From the NCBI RefSeq assembly GCF_013394165.1, contig NZ_CP041330.1, positions 992,001 through 1,056,000 of the forward strand: a stretch of DNA of 64,000 nucleotides, in the 5' to 3' direction. The notes below the pieces were generated by a model, which saw only the letters and a list, made by a program, of their open reading frames with translations, was not told the origin of the DNA and did not search any database. Shown piece by piece: positions 16,014 to 24,599 of this stretch; within the stretch, counting starts at the first letter, position 1, and every line of letters starts with the position of its first letter. The translations under genes and the position numbers were made by a program. This DNA comes from Pseudoalteromonas sp. Scap06 (GTDB lineage Bacteria > Pseudomonadota > Gammaproteobacteria > Enterobacterales > Alteromonadaceae).

Positions 16014-18140
16014 ATGACTGATAAAAAAAATTCTTTAACCTCTTATTTATTATCCCCTTTAGCGCTTGTTATAAGTAGCGTATTATCGCCAGTTGCTTTT
16101 GCAGATGACACCTCAATTGAAGTGATTGAAGTGCACGGCCAAGCACAAAATAAACACCTATCATTAGGCTCATCTGAATCGCTATTAACCGATTTAGGAG
16201 TGGACTTTTCTGCTGCTGGTGGCATGGCCAATTTACCTGTTTTAAATGGTTTAATGGGCGATCGAGTGGCGGTACTGGTTGATGGGGCGCAAATCACCGC
16301 CGCCTGTGCTAACCAAATGAACCCGCCACTGTCTTATATTTCAGCCAATCAAATTAGTAGCTACAAAGTGGTTGCAGGTGTTTCTCCAGTAAGCGCGGGA
16401 GGCGATAATATTGCAGGTGTGATTGCTGTTAATTCTATTTCACCTCAGTACAGTGAAAACAGCGAACTTGCATGGCATTCAGGTTATGTGTCAGCCCAGT
16501 ACAACACCCTTGATAACGCCAAAAAGGTCGGCGCAGGTATGCGCATTGCCAGCAATGTACTTAGTTTTAATTATCAAGGTGCGTTCAGCGATGCTAACAG
16601 TTATGAAGATGGTAACGGCGATTTAGTGCTCGATACCCTATACCGCGCGCAAAACCATAGTTTAAGTGCTGCCATGCGCGATGATAAGCAACAATTAGTG
16701 GTTAAGCTAAGTCATCAAAAAATACCCTATCAAGGCTTTGCTAATCAATATATGGATATGACAGATAACACCAGCTATGGCGCTGTTGCCCAGTATCAGC
16801 GTGCTTTTACAAGCAGTGAGCTTGAAGCGCAGTTAAATTGGCATAACGTAAAGCATGAAATGGGGTTTTTTAGCGCAGAAAAAACCGGAAAAATGCCCAT
16901 GAAAACTGATGCTGAGGATATAAGCACCCAGTTAAAATGGCGACTAGCGCTTGATAACAACAGCCAGTTACTACTCGCGCAAGAGTATCACCACATGAAA
17001 TTAGATGACTGGTGGCCTGCAGTTGAAGGCTCAATGATGATGGGACCAAATGACTATAACAATATTAATAATGGCCGGCGTCAGCGTATTGCTTTGCTTG
17101 GAGAATATGAAAGCCAACTAAATACTCGCTGGTGGTTAAATGCAGGCATTCGATTTGAAAATGTAATGACCAACACTGATGATGTGCAAGCATATAATGC
17201 AGGCATGGCTGCAATGAATGCAATGGCCATGGCGATGCCAAGTGATGCAATGGCCGCTAAAAAGTTTAATAACCAAAGTAAAAAACAAACAGATAATTTA
17301 GTTGATGCAAACGTGCTGATTAATTATCAACTAAGCAATAACGACGAACTACAAATTGGCTTAGCCCGTAAAAATCGTGCGCCTAATTTATACGAACGCT
17401 ACAGCTGGGGCGTAGGTAATATGGCCACCACCATGATTGGATGGTACGGCGATGGCAACGGCTATATTGGTAATATAAACCTTAAACCAGAAACCGCACA
17501 CACGCTAAGCAGCACGTACACCCGCATGGCAAAAGATGACAGCTGGCGTATAAGTGCTAACGCGTGGGTGAGCGATGTAAATGATTATATTGATGCCAAC
17601 ATAGTAAGAAGCTTTAACCGCACAGCGTTTGCTGCCAATACCCGTAATGTACTTATGTTTAATAACGTAGATGCCAGGCTTTATGGTGTAAAGCTAGATG
17701 CGGTTTTAGCACTGCATGAGTCTAAGCAGTATGGTAACTGGTCATTAAAAGCGAATATTAGCAACACCCGTGGTAAGCGCGATGATACTAATCAGCCGCT
17801 TTATCAAATTAAGCCGCTGCAAACCCAATTTGCCATTAACCAGCAAGTTGGCCGTTTTGAAAACGCACTCACGTGGCAGTGGGTCGATAGTAAAACTCGC
17901 GTAGATAGTAACCGCCTAGAAAACCAAACTGAGCAGTATCATTTACTTAATTTAAGCTCAAAAGCCAGTTGGGATGCACTTACCGTGAGTGTTGATATTA
18001 CCAATCTGCTTGATGAGTATTATCAATTACCACTTGGTGGCGTAAGTATTGCTGAGTTTAAACAAGACATGTCGCAGGGCTTTAATCAATTAGCAGGGCA
18101 GGGGCGCTCTATAAATTTAGCCATGAGTTACGCGTTTTAA
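16014..18140 (+). CDS. TonB-dependent copper receptor, OprC/NosA type
   Basis: A 708-residue outer-membrane receptor: signal peptide (~1-30), a short N-terminal TonB-box region (IEVIEVHG), plug domain (to ~145) and a 22-strand barrel ending in Phe (LAMSYAF). It resembles OprC/NosA, whose plug and barrel hold copper with a Cys-x3-Met and His-x-Met pair; here CANQM (Cys98, Met102) within ACANQMNPPLSYI and HEM (His281, Met283) lie at the matching distance. A second HHM (326-328) is nearby, and a Met-rich loop (MAAMNAMAMAMPSDAM, ~401-416) is an added oddity. OprC imports copper; in denitrifiers NosA serves N2O reductase. Single gene ending in a strong terminator. Plain siderophore receptor is the less likely alternative. 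Confidence 0.88.
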   Translation: MTDKKNSLTSYLLSPLALVISSVLSPVAFADDTSIEVIEVHGQAQNKHLSLGSSESLLTDLGVDFSAAGGMANLPVLNGLMGDRVAVLVDGAQITAACANQMNPPLSYISANQISSYKVVAGVSPVSAGGDNIAGVIAVNSISPQYSENSELAWHSGYVSAQYNTLDNAKKVGAGMRIASNVLSFNYQGAFSDANSYEDGNGDLVLDTLYRAQNHSLSAAMRDDKQQLVVKLSHQKIPYQGFANQYMDMTDNTSYGAVAQYQRAFTSSELEAQLNWHNVKHEMGFFSAEKTGKMPMKTDAEDISTQLKWRLALDNNSQLLLAQEYHHMKLDDWWPAVEGSMMMGPNDYNNINNGRRQRIALLGEYESQLNTRWWLNAGIRFENVMTNTDDVQAYNAGMAAMNAMAMAMPSDAMAAKKFNNQSKKQTDNLVDANVLINYQLSNNDELQIGLARKNRAPNLYERYSWGVGNMATTMIGWYGDGNGYIGNINLKPETAHTLSSTYTRMAKDDSWRISANAWVSDVNDYIDANIVRSFNRTAFAANTRNVLMFNNVDARLYGVKLDAVLALHESKQYGNWSLKANISNTRGKRDDTNQPLYQIKPLQTQFAINQQVGRFENALTWQWVDSKTRVDSNRLENQTEQYHLLNLSSKASWDALTVSVDITNLLDEYYQLPLGGVSIAEFKQDMSQGFNQLAGQGRSINLAMSYAF

Positions 18141-18163
18141 GATGATAGAGTAAGTTAGTATAA

Positions 18164-18206
18164 GCCGTCAGATTCGATTTTAGGTTAATCGAGTCTGACG
18201 GTTTAT
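18164..18206 (+). terminator. Hairpin terminator after copper receptor
   Basis: CCGTCAGATTCGATT and AATCGAGTCTGACGG form a long stem with one mismatch and a short loop, followed by GTTTATT. The T tract is short, but the stem is strong. Confidence 0.7.
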
Positions 18207-18276
18207 TGCCATTTTTCTAAGAGCGTATATTGAATAATCAAGCTGTTTGAAGCTGGTTTGTATGATATTTAAACTA

Positions 18277-18861
18277 TTATTCACATTGCCAATTATTTAA
18301 ATGCTCAATAATAAAGTCATCAATCTTTTTATGGATTGAAATATTATCTTGATTAACTAAATAGCTAATGTTGATATTTTCGAACTCTATATCTCTAAAG
18401 CAGCTATAATTATCTACCGCGCTATATCCGCAGCTACCCCAATACAAAAAAGTATTTTCCGATTTAGTATATAAAGTGAAACTATATTTTTCATGTTCAA
18501 CAGGAATATACAGATCTTTAGCATCAGAGAATGTATTAAAAAAACTAGCATTAACATTACGCTCAAGCTTTCGATGAGGCAGCAGGTTAACCGATATAAA
18601 GTTATTCAATGGGCTTTCATCATTTTGATAGTCAACGGGCTGAAACTTCTTTATATGTTGAACAACATAATTAGCTGGAAAGAACAAAATAGGAGCCTTT
18701 GATAATTCCTTATCAAGTGCGTTGTCACCCTTATTTGAGTTAATAAAACTTGCTTCTGAAAGGTACTTATTAGGAAAACATCTACCTTGCCATTTTGTTT
18801 CAGAATTATTCTCATTACAGCCTGTCATGAGTAAAGTTAGGACTAAAACCATTTTTTTCAT
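18277..18861 (-). CDS. Orphan lipoprotein of unknown function
   Basis: A 194-residue predicted lipoprotein: signal MKKMVLVLTLLMTG with lipobox LMTGC (Cys15), then a soluble domain with several cysteines (GRCFPNKY, WGSCGYSAVDNYSCF, WQCE) that could form disulfides. No family recognised. It is noticeably AT-rich with many Asn/Lys codons compared with neighbours, which may mean recent acquisition. A perfect 19-bp palindrome lies just upstream (18883-18901). Confidence 0.7.
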   Translation of the reverse strand: MKKMVLVLTLLMTGCNENNSETKWQGRCFPNKYLSEASFINSNKGDNALDKELSKAPILFFPANYVVQHIKKFQPVDYQNDESPLNNFISVNLLPHRKLERNVNASFFNTFSDAKDLYIPVEHEKYSFTLYTKSENTFLYWGSCGYSAVDNYSCFRDIEFENINISYLVNQDNISIHKKIDDFIIEHLNNWQCE

Positions 18862-18882
18862 CGTCTTGATAACCTATGTTTG

Positions 18883-18901
18883 CATTACAATCATTGTAAT
18901 G
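18883..18901. promoter_or_regulatory. Perfect 19-bp palindrome upstream of lipoprotein gene
   Basis: CATTACAATCATTGTAATG is a perfect inverted repeat (nine pairs around one C), 21 nt before the lipoprotein ATG on the minus strand. It has the length of a Fur-type box but not the Fur sequence. It is best read as an operator for an unidentified dimeric regulator. Confidence 0.5.
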
Positions 18902-19082
18902 TGATTTTGGCTGTAATTTTTACGTACCAGTAGCATTTCAGTTAACTACCTTGCTGACGTAAATTAGTACTTGTTTGTAGCTTTAAGCTGTCCTCTGAAT
19001 TACTTTTCCATTAAAGCGAATTTAACTAATTAAAACAACAAGCCTATTAAATCGTTACTTATTTATACTTTAAATACATACA

Positions 19083-19961
19083 TTACTGCTTGTGACAAAA
19101 ATCTATAAACTGCTTTAACAGCGGGTTTTTGTACTTGTCTTTATGCATTACTAACCAAAACTGCCTTTGCATGGGGTGGTTTAAATTAAGCTGTGTAACA
19201 CGGCCATCTTTTAGGGCATATTGCGCAGCAAGTGATGATAAACATCCTAACCCTAAGCCATTTGCTACACAGTTTATAAGCGCTTCTGTGGTATTGAGCT
19301 CTACGCTTTGCGTCCAATTTTTAATTTGTGGCGCAAGGCTATGTAAAAAGAAGGAACGCGAGCCTGAACCAGGTTCTCTTAATACCCATTGGCTACGATT
19401 AAAGTCGTTAAAGCTAAGTTGCTTTTTTGCAGCCAATGGGTGGTTTATTGGGGCAATAATACACATGGCGTCATGGCTAAACACATTAGAGACTAAATCG
19501 CTTTGATGGGCTTGGCCCTCAATAAGTGCTATATCGAGCTCGTAATCTATAAGTTTTTGACAAATAAGCGTCGAATTGGAAATCAGTATTTGTTGTGAAT
19601 AATGCTGTCGCTGTGCTCTAAATTTGCTTAGTAAAGCAGGTAATACATGATTACCAATCGTGTCGCTGGCACCAATTTTTAAAGTTCCGCTGGCAGGGGC
19701 GTTGTCTAAAAACAAGGTGTCGATAGTGTTTGCCCGATTTAATAGTTCATCAGCAAGGGGCAGTAGTTTTTGCCCTTCTTGATTTAATAATAACCGATTA
19801 TTTACACGATCAAATAATGGATGGCCTAACTGCTTTTCAAGTTCGCTAAGCGCCATACTCACCGCCGCTTTAGATAGAAACAATGATTCAGACGCTGCTG
19901 TAAGGGTGCTGTGCTGGGTTATGCCGACAAATACTTTAAGTTGCTTAAGTGAAATATTCAT
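19083..19961 (-). CDS. LysR-type transcriptional regulator
   Basis: A 292-residue LysR protein: N-terminal winged HTH (LKQLKVFVGITQHSTLTAAS, then ESLFLSKAAVSMALSELEKQ) and a C-terminal periplasmic-binding-like effector domain (GTLKIGASDTIGNHVLPALL...). It resembles the CysB/CbbR/YeiE-like subgroup by its short length. It is divergent from a TDT-family transporter with ~108 nt between starts, the usual arrangement of a LysR regulator and its target. The effector is unknown. Confidence 0.88.
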   Translation of the reverse strand: MNISLKQLKVFVGITQHSTLTAASESLFLSKAAVSMALSELEKQLGHPLFDRVNNRLLLNQEGQKLLPLADELLNRANTIDTLFLDNAPASGTLKIGASDTIGNHVLPALLSKFRAQRQHYSQQILISNSTLICQKLIDYELDIALIEGQAHQSDLVSNVFSHDAMCIIAPINHPLAAKKQLSFNDFNRSQWVLREPGSGSRSFFLHSLAPQIKNWTQSVELNTTEALINCVANGLGLGCLSSLAAQYALKDGRVTQLNLNHPMQRQFWLVMHKDKYKNPLLKQFIDFCHKQ

Positions 19962-20069
19962 TATGCTATGTTTAGTTTGCCTGAACGTGTGTTCTATATA
20001 ATTAGATTTAACTTAACAAAATGCAAGCGTAAACTTCTCTGTAAGTTACAACCACAGGGTGGAATAGAG

Positions 20070-21050
20070 ATGTTTAAACATATAAAAACAAAAGTATCTG
20101 GTGCACCAACACCAATGGGCGGTTTGGCATTAGGTATTGCCAGCCTAGGTTGGGCTTGGGAGAGTATGGCTAACCTAAATGGCGTAGCACAATATACCGG
20201 TGCCGCTATTGCGAGCGTATTATTGCTATTGTTAACACTTAAGTTTTTATTACATCCTCAGCTGCTTAAAGCCGATTTAGCCCATCCGGTTGTGGGAAGT
20301 GTGGTGCCTACTTTTGCTATGGCTACTTTAGTGGTGTCTAATTCTTTAGGGCAGTTTTACTCCCTTGCGGGAGATGTGCTTTGGGTTGGTGCATTTTTAT
20401 TGCATTTGGTGTTTTTAATAAGCTTTATTGCTCATCGCGTGATTGAATTTAAAATTGAGCATATGGTGCCAAGCTGGTTTGTACCGCCGGTTGGGATCAT
20501 TGTTGCCGATGTCGCGTTTTCAGGGAATCCGGCTCTGCTATTTTTAGCACAAGGGGCGCTTTATTTTGGCATGCTGATGTATGCAGTTATGTTGCCTATG
20601 ATGATTTACCGGATCATTTTTGCTGCGCACATTCCTGATGCTGCACAACCTACATTGGCTATTTTAGCGGCGCCAGCAAGTTTATCGTTAGCTGGTTACT
20701 TTACAGTTATCAGCGAGCCGTCACCGGTTATTATTGGCTTGTTATTTGGAATTGCGGTACTGATGACCTTTATAATTTACGTCGCATTTTTTAAATTACT
20801 GCGCCGTCCATTTTGCCCAGGTTACGCTGCCTTTACTTTCCCTATGGTTATTGGTGCTACCGCGTTATTTAAACTCGCCGCATGGATGCATACAGTGGGA
20901 ATTGATTTGCAGTTTGTTAAGCAAATACAGTATTTAGCAACGTTTGAATTGATTGTGGCAAGTGGGGTAGTTTGCTATGTGGCGGTTCGTTATTTGGCTC
21001 ACTTTAAGCTTTTTAACACTCAATTTAAGCCTCTCACCCTATCGCAATAA
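20070..21050 (+). CDS. TDT-family (TehA/SLAC-like) anion channel or transporter
   Basis: A 326-residue membrane protein with about ten TM helices of the tellurite-resistance/dicarboxylate transporter family, recognised by the opening GAPTPMGGLALGIASLGWAWE and the repeated paired helices. Members move C4-dicarboxylates, sulfite or other anions. I chose ATG 20070, preceded by GGTGGAATAGAG, rather than the upstream in-frame ATG 19968, whose 34 extra residues are not membrane-like and would cover the promoter. The divergent LysR gene is its likely regulator. It is tail-to-tail with the DUF2986 gene, 3 nt apart. Confidence 0.85.
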   Translation: MFKHIKTKVSGAPTPMGGLALGIASLGWAWESMANLNGVAQYTGAAIASVLLLLLTLKFLLHPQLLKADLAHPVVGSVVPTFAMATLVVSNSLGQFYSLAGDVLWVGAFLLHLVFLISFIAHRVIEFKIEHMVPSWFVPPVGIIVADVAFSGNPALLFLAQGALYFGMLMYAVMLPMMIYRIIFAAHIPDAAQPTLAILAAPASLSLAGYFTVISEPSPVIIGLLFGIAVLMTFIIYVAFFKLLRRPFCPGYAAFTFPMVIGATALFKLAAWMHTVGIDLQFVKQIQYLATFELIVASGVVCYVAVRYLAHFKLFNTQFKPLTLSQ

Positions 21051-21053
21051 CGA

Positions 21054-21236
21054 TTAAGCGCTTGTTTGCACTACCTCGGTAGCACCGTGCTCAATTGCTT
21101 GTTCGGCATCTTGCTCAGCAAGCTTTGCGCGCTCTGCTTTTGAAACATAAGTCGGTTTGTTGCTTTTATGCAGCTTGGCATTAGCGCGCTTATCTTTCTT
21201 TTGAAACTTAGTAACGATTTTTTTTCTGCGATTCAT
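21054..21236 (-). CDS. DUF2986 small basic protein
   Basis: About 60 residues: a very basic N-terminal half (MNRRKKIVTKFQKKDKRANA) and an acidic/alanine-rich tail (AERAKLAEQDAEQAIEHG). This is the pattern of DUF2986, found across Alteromonadales and Vibrionales; its role is unknown, though charge suggests nucleic-acid binding. The start at 21236 is chosen because GGGGTT lies 5-6 nt before it; the upstream in-frame ATG 21248 lacks a site. Confidence 0.82.
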   Translation of the reverse strand: MNRRKKIVTKFQKKDKRANAKLHKSNKPTYVSKAERAKLAEQDAEQAIEHGATEVVQTSA

Positions 21237-21337
21237 GATTAACCCCATAATTTTGAGCTGCGCATTATACAGGCATCTTGTTCAAAGCTGTTAGATAAAT
21301 TATAAGCTTTGCTTGTGGGTCTGCCGCAAAGCGCTGT

Positions 21338-21389
21338 TTGTCACTTTACAAGGAGGTTATAATTAATGCTCTTTGTTGTTAATTAAATG
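21338..21389 (+). promoter_or_regulatory. Leader of the M20 peptidase: -10 box overlapping a strong ribosome site
   Basis: TTGTCA (21338) and TATAAT (21358-21363) look like promoter boxes but are only 14 bases apart. The near-perfect ribosome site AAGGAGGT (21350-21357) precedes a six-codon reading frame, ATG 21366 to TAA 21386, whose stop directly abuts the peptidase ATG at 21387. Either the transcript starts near 21370 and the gene is nearly leaderless, or a minute leader peptide drives coupled translation. Confidence 0.4.
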
Positions 21390-22886
21390 GAATCTGTTTT
21401 GAACAAGCTAGCTTTAGCAAGTATTGCCTTATGTGCATTTAGCGCTCATGCACAATTAAATAAACACAGTGAAAGCGTGGCCGATTACGCAGTTAATAAC
21501 TATCAAAATGCACAGGTGCATACGCTTACTAATTTAGTATCGTTTCCTACGGTTAATAAAAGTGAGATCAGCGCACCACAAAACCCCGACTTTATAGGCT
21601 TTAAAGCATTATTAAAAATGAAAGCCGCTGAACTGGGCTTTGACTACCAAGATTTAGGCTATACCGTACTCATAGGCATGGGTGAGCAAAAAGAAAAAGT
21701 AACCATAGTGACTCACGGCGATGTACAACCTGCAAACGCCAGTAAATGGAAACAAAGCCCATTTATTATTGATACCTCAGAGGCGGGTAAATTAGTTGGC
21801 CGAGGTACCGAAGACGATAAAGGCGCTATAGCTACCGCTTTATATGCGATGAAAGCCATAAAAGATAAAGGCATAACCCTTGATAACCGCATTGAGCTGA
21901 TGGTTTATTTGGCCGAGGAATCTGATTGGGGGCCTTTAACCGAATTTATGAAAACCTATGAGCAACCAAAGTATGCAGTCACAATTGACGCCTCATATCC
22001 CGTGGTGGTTGCTGAAAAAGGCTGGAGCTTAATTGCGCCAACATTTGATGCAACATCACCACAAACCGATGTGTATGTAAGCAATGTAACGGGTGGTGCC
22101 TTTGCTAGCCAAATCCCTGAAGATGCCAGCTTAACTTTGCATAATGCGAGTACTGAATTAGTAGCTCAATTAAAACAAACAGCTAAGGCACTTAAGAGAG
22201 TAGAGTTTACCTTTGATGATCAAACAGATGGAACTTTAATTAGTGTTAAAGGCATGTCGGCACATTCATCTGAGCCAGAGTCAGGTGTTAACGCCATTGC
22301 TTATTTGGCTGAACTATTTAAAGCCGTTGAGCTTGAAAACAACAGCGACGGTCAGCTCATTAAGTTTGTAAACCAGTTAATTGGCCTAGATATTCACGGT
22401 AAACAATTTGGTGATATTGCGTATAAGCATGACTTTATGGGGCCAATGACGGTAGCGCCCACAGTTATTGAACGAGACGGTAATAACCTAACGTTAGCGG
22501 TTAATGCTCGTCGTCCTATGGGTAAAGAGGCTGACTTACTAGATCAGCAAATTAATAGTGCGCTTACCCAATGGCAAGCTGATAATAAAGTAACATTAGC
22601 TAATGTTAAAACCACCATTGGCACACCTATGCTGCTTGATGACGCACCTCATGCACAAAAGTTACTTGATATTTTTAAACATTTTACTGGTGATCAAGGC
22701 GCAGATTTTGTCTCTATTGGAGGTGGTACTAACGCTAAATTATTTGATAATGCCGTATCGTTTGGCCCATCAATGCCGGGTAAACGCTATACAGGTCACT
22801 CAGAGCATGAATTTATTACGCTTGAGCAACTAGCACTTAATTTACGTATGTACACCGCAATGATGATAGAGCTGGGTAATATGTAA
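21387..22886 (+). CDS. Secreted M20-family dipeptidase/peptidase
   Basis: A 499-residue metallopeptidase with a signal peptide (LALASIALCAFSAHAQ) and the M20 zinc scaffold: VTHGDVQPA (first ligand), GRGTEDDKGA (bridging Asp), and YLAEESDWG (catalytic Glu and ligand). The PepV/carnosinase-like length and the SAHSSEPESGVNA lid region suggest a dipeptidase acting in the periplasm. Start ATG 21387 directly follows a six-codon frame; TTG 21399 would also keep the signal peptide. A terminator follows at 22911. Confidence 0.86.
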   Translation: MESVLNKLALASIALCAFSAHAQLNKHSESVADYAVNNYQNAQVHTLTNLVSFPTVNKSEISAPQNPDFIGFKALLKMKAAELGFDYQDLGYTVLIGMGEQKEKVTIVTHGDVQPANASKWKQSPFIIDTSEAGKLVGRGTEDDKGAIATALYAMKAIKDKGITLDNRIELMVYLAEESDWGPLTEFMKTYEQPKYAVTIDASYPVVVAEKGWSLIAPTFDATSPQTDVYVSNVTGGAFASQIPEDASLTLHNASTELVAQLKQTAKALKRVEFTFDDQTDGTLISVKGMSAHSSEPESGVNAIAYLAELFKAVELENNSDGQLIKFVNQLIGLDIHGKQFGDIAYKHDFMGPMTVAPTVIERDGNNLTLAVNARRPMGKEADLLDQQINSALTQWQADNKVTLANVKTTIGTPMLLDDAPHAQKLLDIFKHFTGDQGADFVSIGGGTNAKLFDNAVSFGPSMPGKRYTGHSEHEFITLEQLALNLRMYTAMMIELGNM

Positions 22887-22910
22887 TTAACCAATAGCAA
22901 AAACTAAAAA

Positions 22911-22933
22911 ACCGCCTTGATGGCGGTTTTTTT
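22911..22933. terminator. Terminator between M20 peptidase and EAL gene
   Basis: ACCGCC, loop TTGAT, GGCGGT and seven T residues on the plus strand; the A tract before it allows function on the minus strand too, for the convergent EAL gene. Confidence 0.85.
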
Positions 22934-22947
22934 ATAACAACTAAATG

Positions 22948-23709
22948 TTATTGAAAATTAACGTCTGGTAAGCACTCAAAGCCTGGTTTGGCAAACAAGT
23001 AGCCTTGCATTAATTCAATGCCGACACTTTTTAGCCAGTGATATTCTTCAACTGTTTCAATGCCCTCAGCCAGTGCCATTACGTTTAGCTCTTTGAACAT
23101 ATTTAAGCAGTTACGCACAATAGTTTGGCGTTTTGTGTCTTTGTCGATATCGCGTATAAGTGCCATATCGAGTTTAATAATATCTGTTTGAAAGTCAGCT
23201 AGTAAGTTTAATCCAGAATAGCCTGAGCCAAAATCATCGGTAGCTGTTTTAAAGCCTAATTCTTGGTAGTAGCTTACAACCCGCTCAACGTGGCTGCTGT
23301 CTTCTATTTTTTCAACTTCAGTAAATTCAAACATAATATTAGTTGTAGGGAAGTTGTACTTTTTAGCCGCTTCTAGGGTAGTGCGAATACAGCGCTCAGG
23401 CTTATAAATAGCGTTGGGTAAAAAGTTAATGCTTAGCATGGTGTTTATGCCTAGCTTAGAGGCAAGTGCAATAGCTTTAATTCTACATAATTGGTCAAAG
23501 GTGTAGCGGTTGTCGTCGTTTACTTGGGAAATAATAGAGAAAGCCGACTCGTTGTTTAAACCACGAACCAATGCTTCATAGCCATAAATAGTGTTGCTCT
23601 GGCAATTTATAATAGGCTGAAACGCCATGGTAAAGTCAAAGTCTAGTTCGCTAGAATCAGCGCAGTTGCTACAAGATACTTTTTCGCAACTTTGTGATTT
23701 TTCGTTCAT
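22948..23709 (-). CDS. Stand-alone EAL c-di-GMP phosphodiesterase with N-terminal cysteines
   Basis: About 253 residues, nearly all EAL domain. Catalytic motifs are intact: YEALVRG, the Asn of LSINFLP, the Glu of FEFTEVE, DDFGSG, Lys in IIKLD, EGIET and the Gln of MQGYLFAKP, so hydrolysis of c-di-GMP to pGpG is expected. Before the domain lies CEKVSCSNC (Cys8, Cys13, Cys16), a possible metal or redox site. ATG 23709 is preceded by AAAGGTGG; the upstream start at 23736 lacks a site. No TM or sensor domain. It may link the redox genes beside it, or the flagellar riboswitch at the window start, to c-di-GMP; that link is inferred. Confidence 0.9.
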   Translation of the reverse strand: MNEKSQSCEKVSCSNCADSSELDFDFTMAFQPIINCQSNTIYGYEALVRGLNNESAFSIISQVNDDNRYTFDQLCRIKAIALASKLGINTMLSINFLPNAIYKPERCIRTTLEAAKKYNFPTTNIMFEFTEVEKIEDSSHVERVVSYYQELGFKTATDDFGSGYSGLNLLADFQTDIIKLDMALIRDIDKDTKRQTIVRNCLNMFKELNVMALAEGIETVEEYHWLKSVGIELMQGYLFAKPGFECLPDVNFQ

Positions 23710-23850
23710 GCATCCACCTTTGTATTTAACCAACACTAAAAGATGGTTAAGTTTTTTATAATCCTAACAAAGTATTGAGATTTTACATAATTATATTAGT
23801 AAACATTAATATAACTCATAATAAAGTTTTTATTTAATTCATGAAAAATT

Positions 23851-23886
23851 AGCAGTAAGGTTATGCTAAAACATAATCTTACTGCT
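23851..23886 (-). terminator. Hairpin terminator after osmC
   Basis: AGCAGTAAGATTATG and CATAACCTTACTGCT (read on the minus strand) form fifteen pairs including one wobble, followed by AATTTTTC. It lies 28 nt after the osmC stop. Confidence 0.75.
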
Positions 23887-23914
23887 ACGCAAAAAGTATA
23901 ATTGGTTTACAAAA

Positions 23915-24343
23915 TTAGTTAAGTGTTGCCGTTAGCTTTATGCTGGTATTGAGTAGTTTTGAAATCGGGCAGCCTTTTTTGGTGTCTTCACACAGGGCTT
24001 GAAATTGCTCATTGGAAATATCAGTAATTTTTGCATTAACTACCAATTCAATTTCACTCACCGCAAAGCCATCGTCTACTTCATCTAAGCTTACTGTCGC
24101 TTTGGTGCTTATATCGTCAGCAGTAAAGCCTGCTTCTCCTAATGCCAATGATAACGCCATACTAAAGCAAGCACTGTGGGCTGCACCAACTAGCTCCTCT
24201 GGGTTAGAACCGGGCTTATCTTCAAAGCGAGTATTAAACCCATACGGCTGGTTATCGAGTGCACCACTTTGAGTTGATATAGTACCTTTACCACTTTTAA
24301 TATCGCCAGACCAATTTGAGCTTGCCGTTTTTTTAATTGTCAT
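23915..24343 (-). CDS. osmC: OsmC-family peroxiredoxin
   Basis: A 142-residue organic-hydroperoxide reductase of the OsmC/Ohr superfamily. The two reactive cysteines are seen in AAHSACFSMALS and KKGCPISK, and the N-terminal MTIKKTASSNWSGD resembles E. coli OsmC. It detoxifies organic peroxides with lipoyl-type reductants. AAGGAG lies six nt before the ATG at 24343, which is the second of two adjacent ATGs. The longer frame upstream (to 24436) is not coding. Confidence 0.92.
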   Translation of the reverse strand: MTIKKTASSNWSGDIKSGKGTISTQSGALDNQPYGFNTRFEDKPGSNPEELVGAAHSACFSMALSLALGEAGFTADDISTKATVSLDEVDDGFAVSEIELVVNAKITDISNEQFQALCEDTKKGCPISKLLNTSIKLTATLN

Positions 24344-24462
24344 CATGTTCTCCTTGTTTAATGTAAGTTTTTCAGCATTGATATCAGTTGTATGTAAAAT
24401 AATCCGATAATTGCTTAAAAATGTACGTAGTAACATGGAGGCTGCAAGATAAACGCCAATCT

Positions 24463-24597
24463 CTATTTGCTACGTTTACATCGCTCAGAACAATAAATAA
24501 CGTTATCCCAGTCTCGTTGCCATTTTTTACGCCACGCAAACGGTTTATTACACACAGGGCATATTTTTTCAGGTAGGGTTAGTTTTTTATGTGCCAT
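24463..24597 (-). CDS. DUF2256 zinc-ribbon-like small protein, coupled to cryptochrome
   Basis: A 44-residue protein reading [20 protein letters not shown] and onward to [16 protein letters not shown]. Two cysteine pairs (CPVC and CSERC) with the [11 protein letters not shown] block between them match DUF2256, a family often found beside photolyase/cryptochrome genes. The pairs should bind one zinc or iron. Its ATG lies only two nt after the stop of the cryptochrome gene, so translation is coupled. The role is not known; the persistent pairing suggests help with the flavoprotein. Confidence 0.85.
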   Translation of the reverse strand: MAHKKLTLPEKICPVCNKPFAWRKKWQRDWDNVIYCSERCKRSK

Positions 24598-24599
24598 AG

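Noticed and set aside
18883..18901. Fur box before the orphan lipoprotein.
   Set aside because: Length fits but the bases do not match the GATAATGATAATCATTATC pattern beyond the centre.
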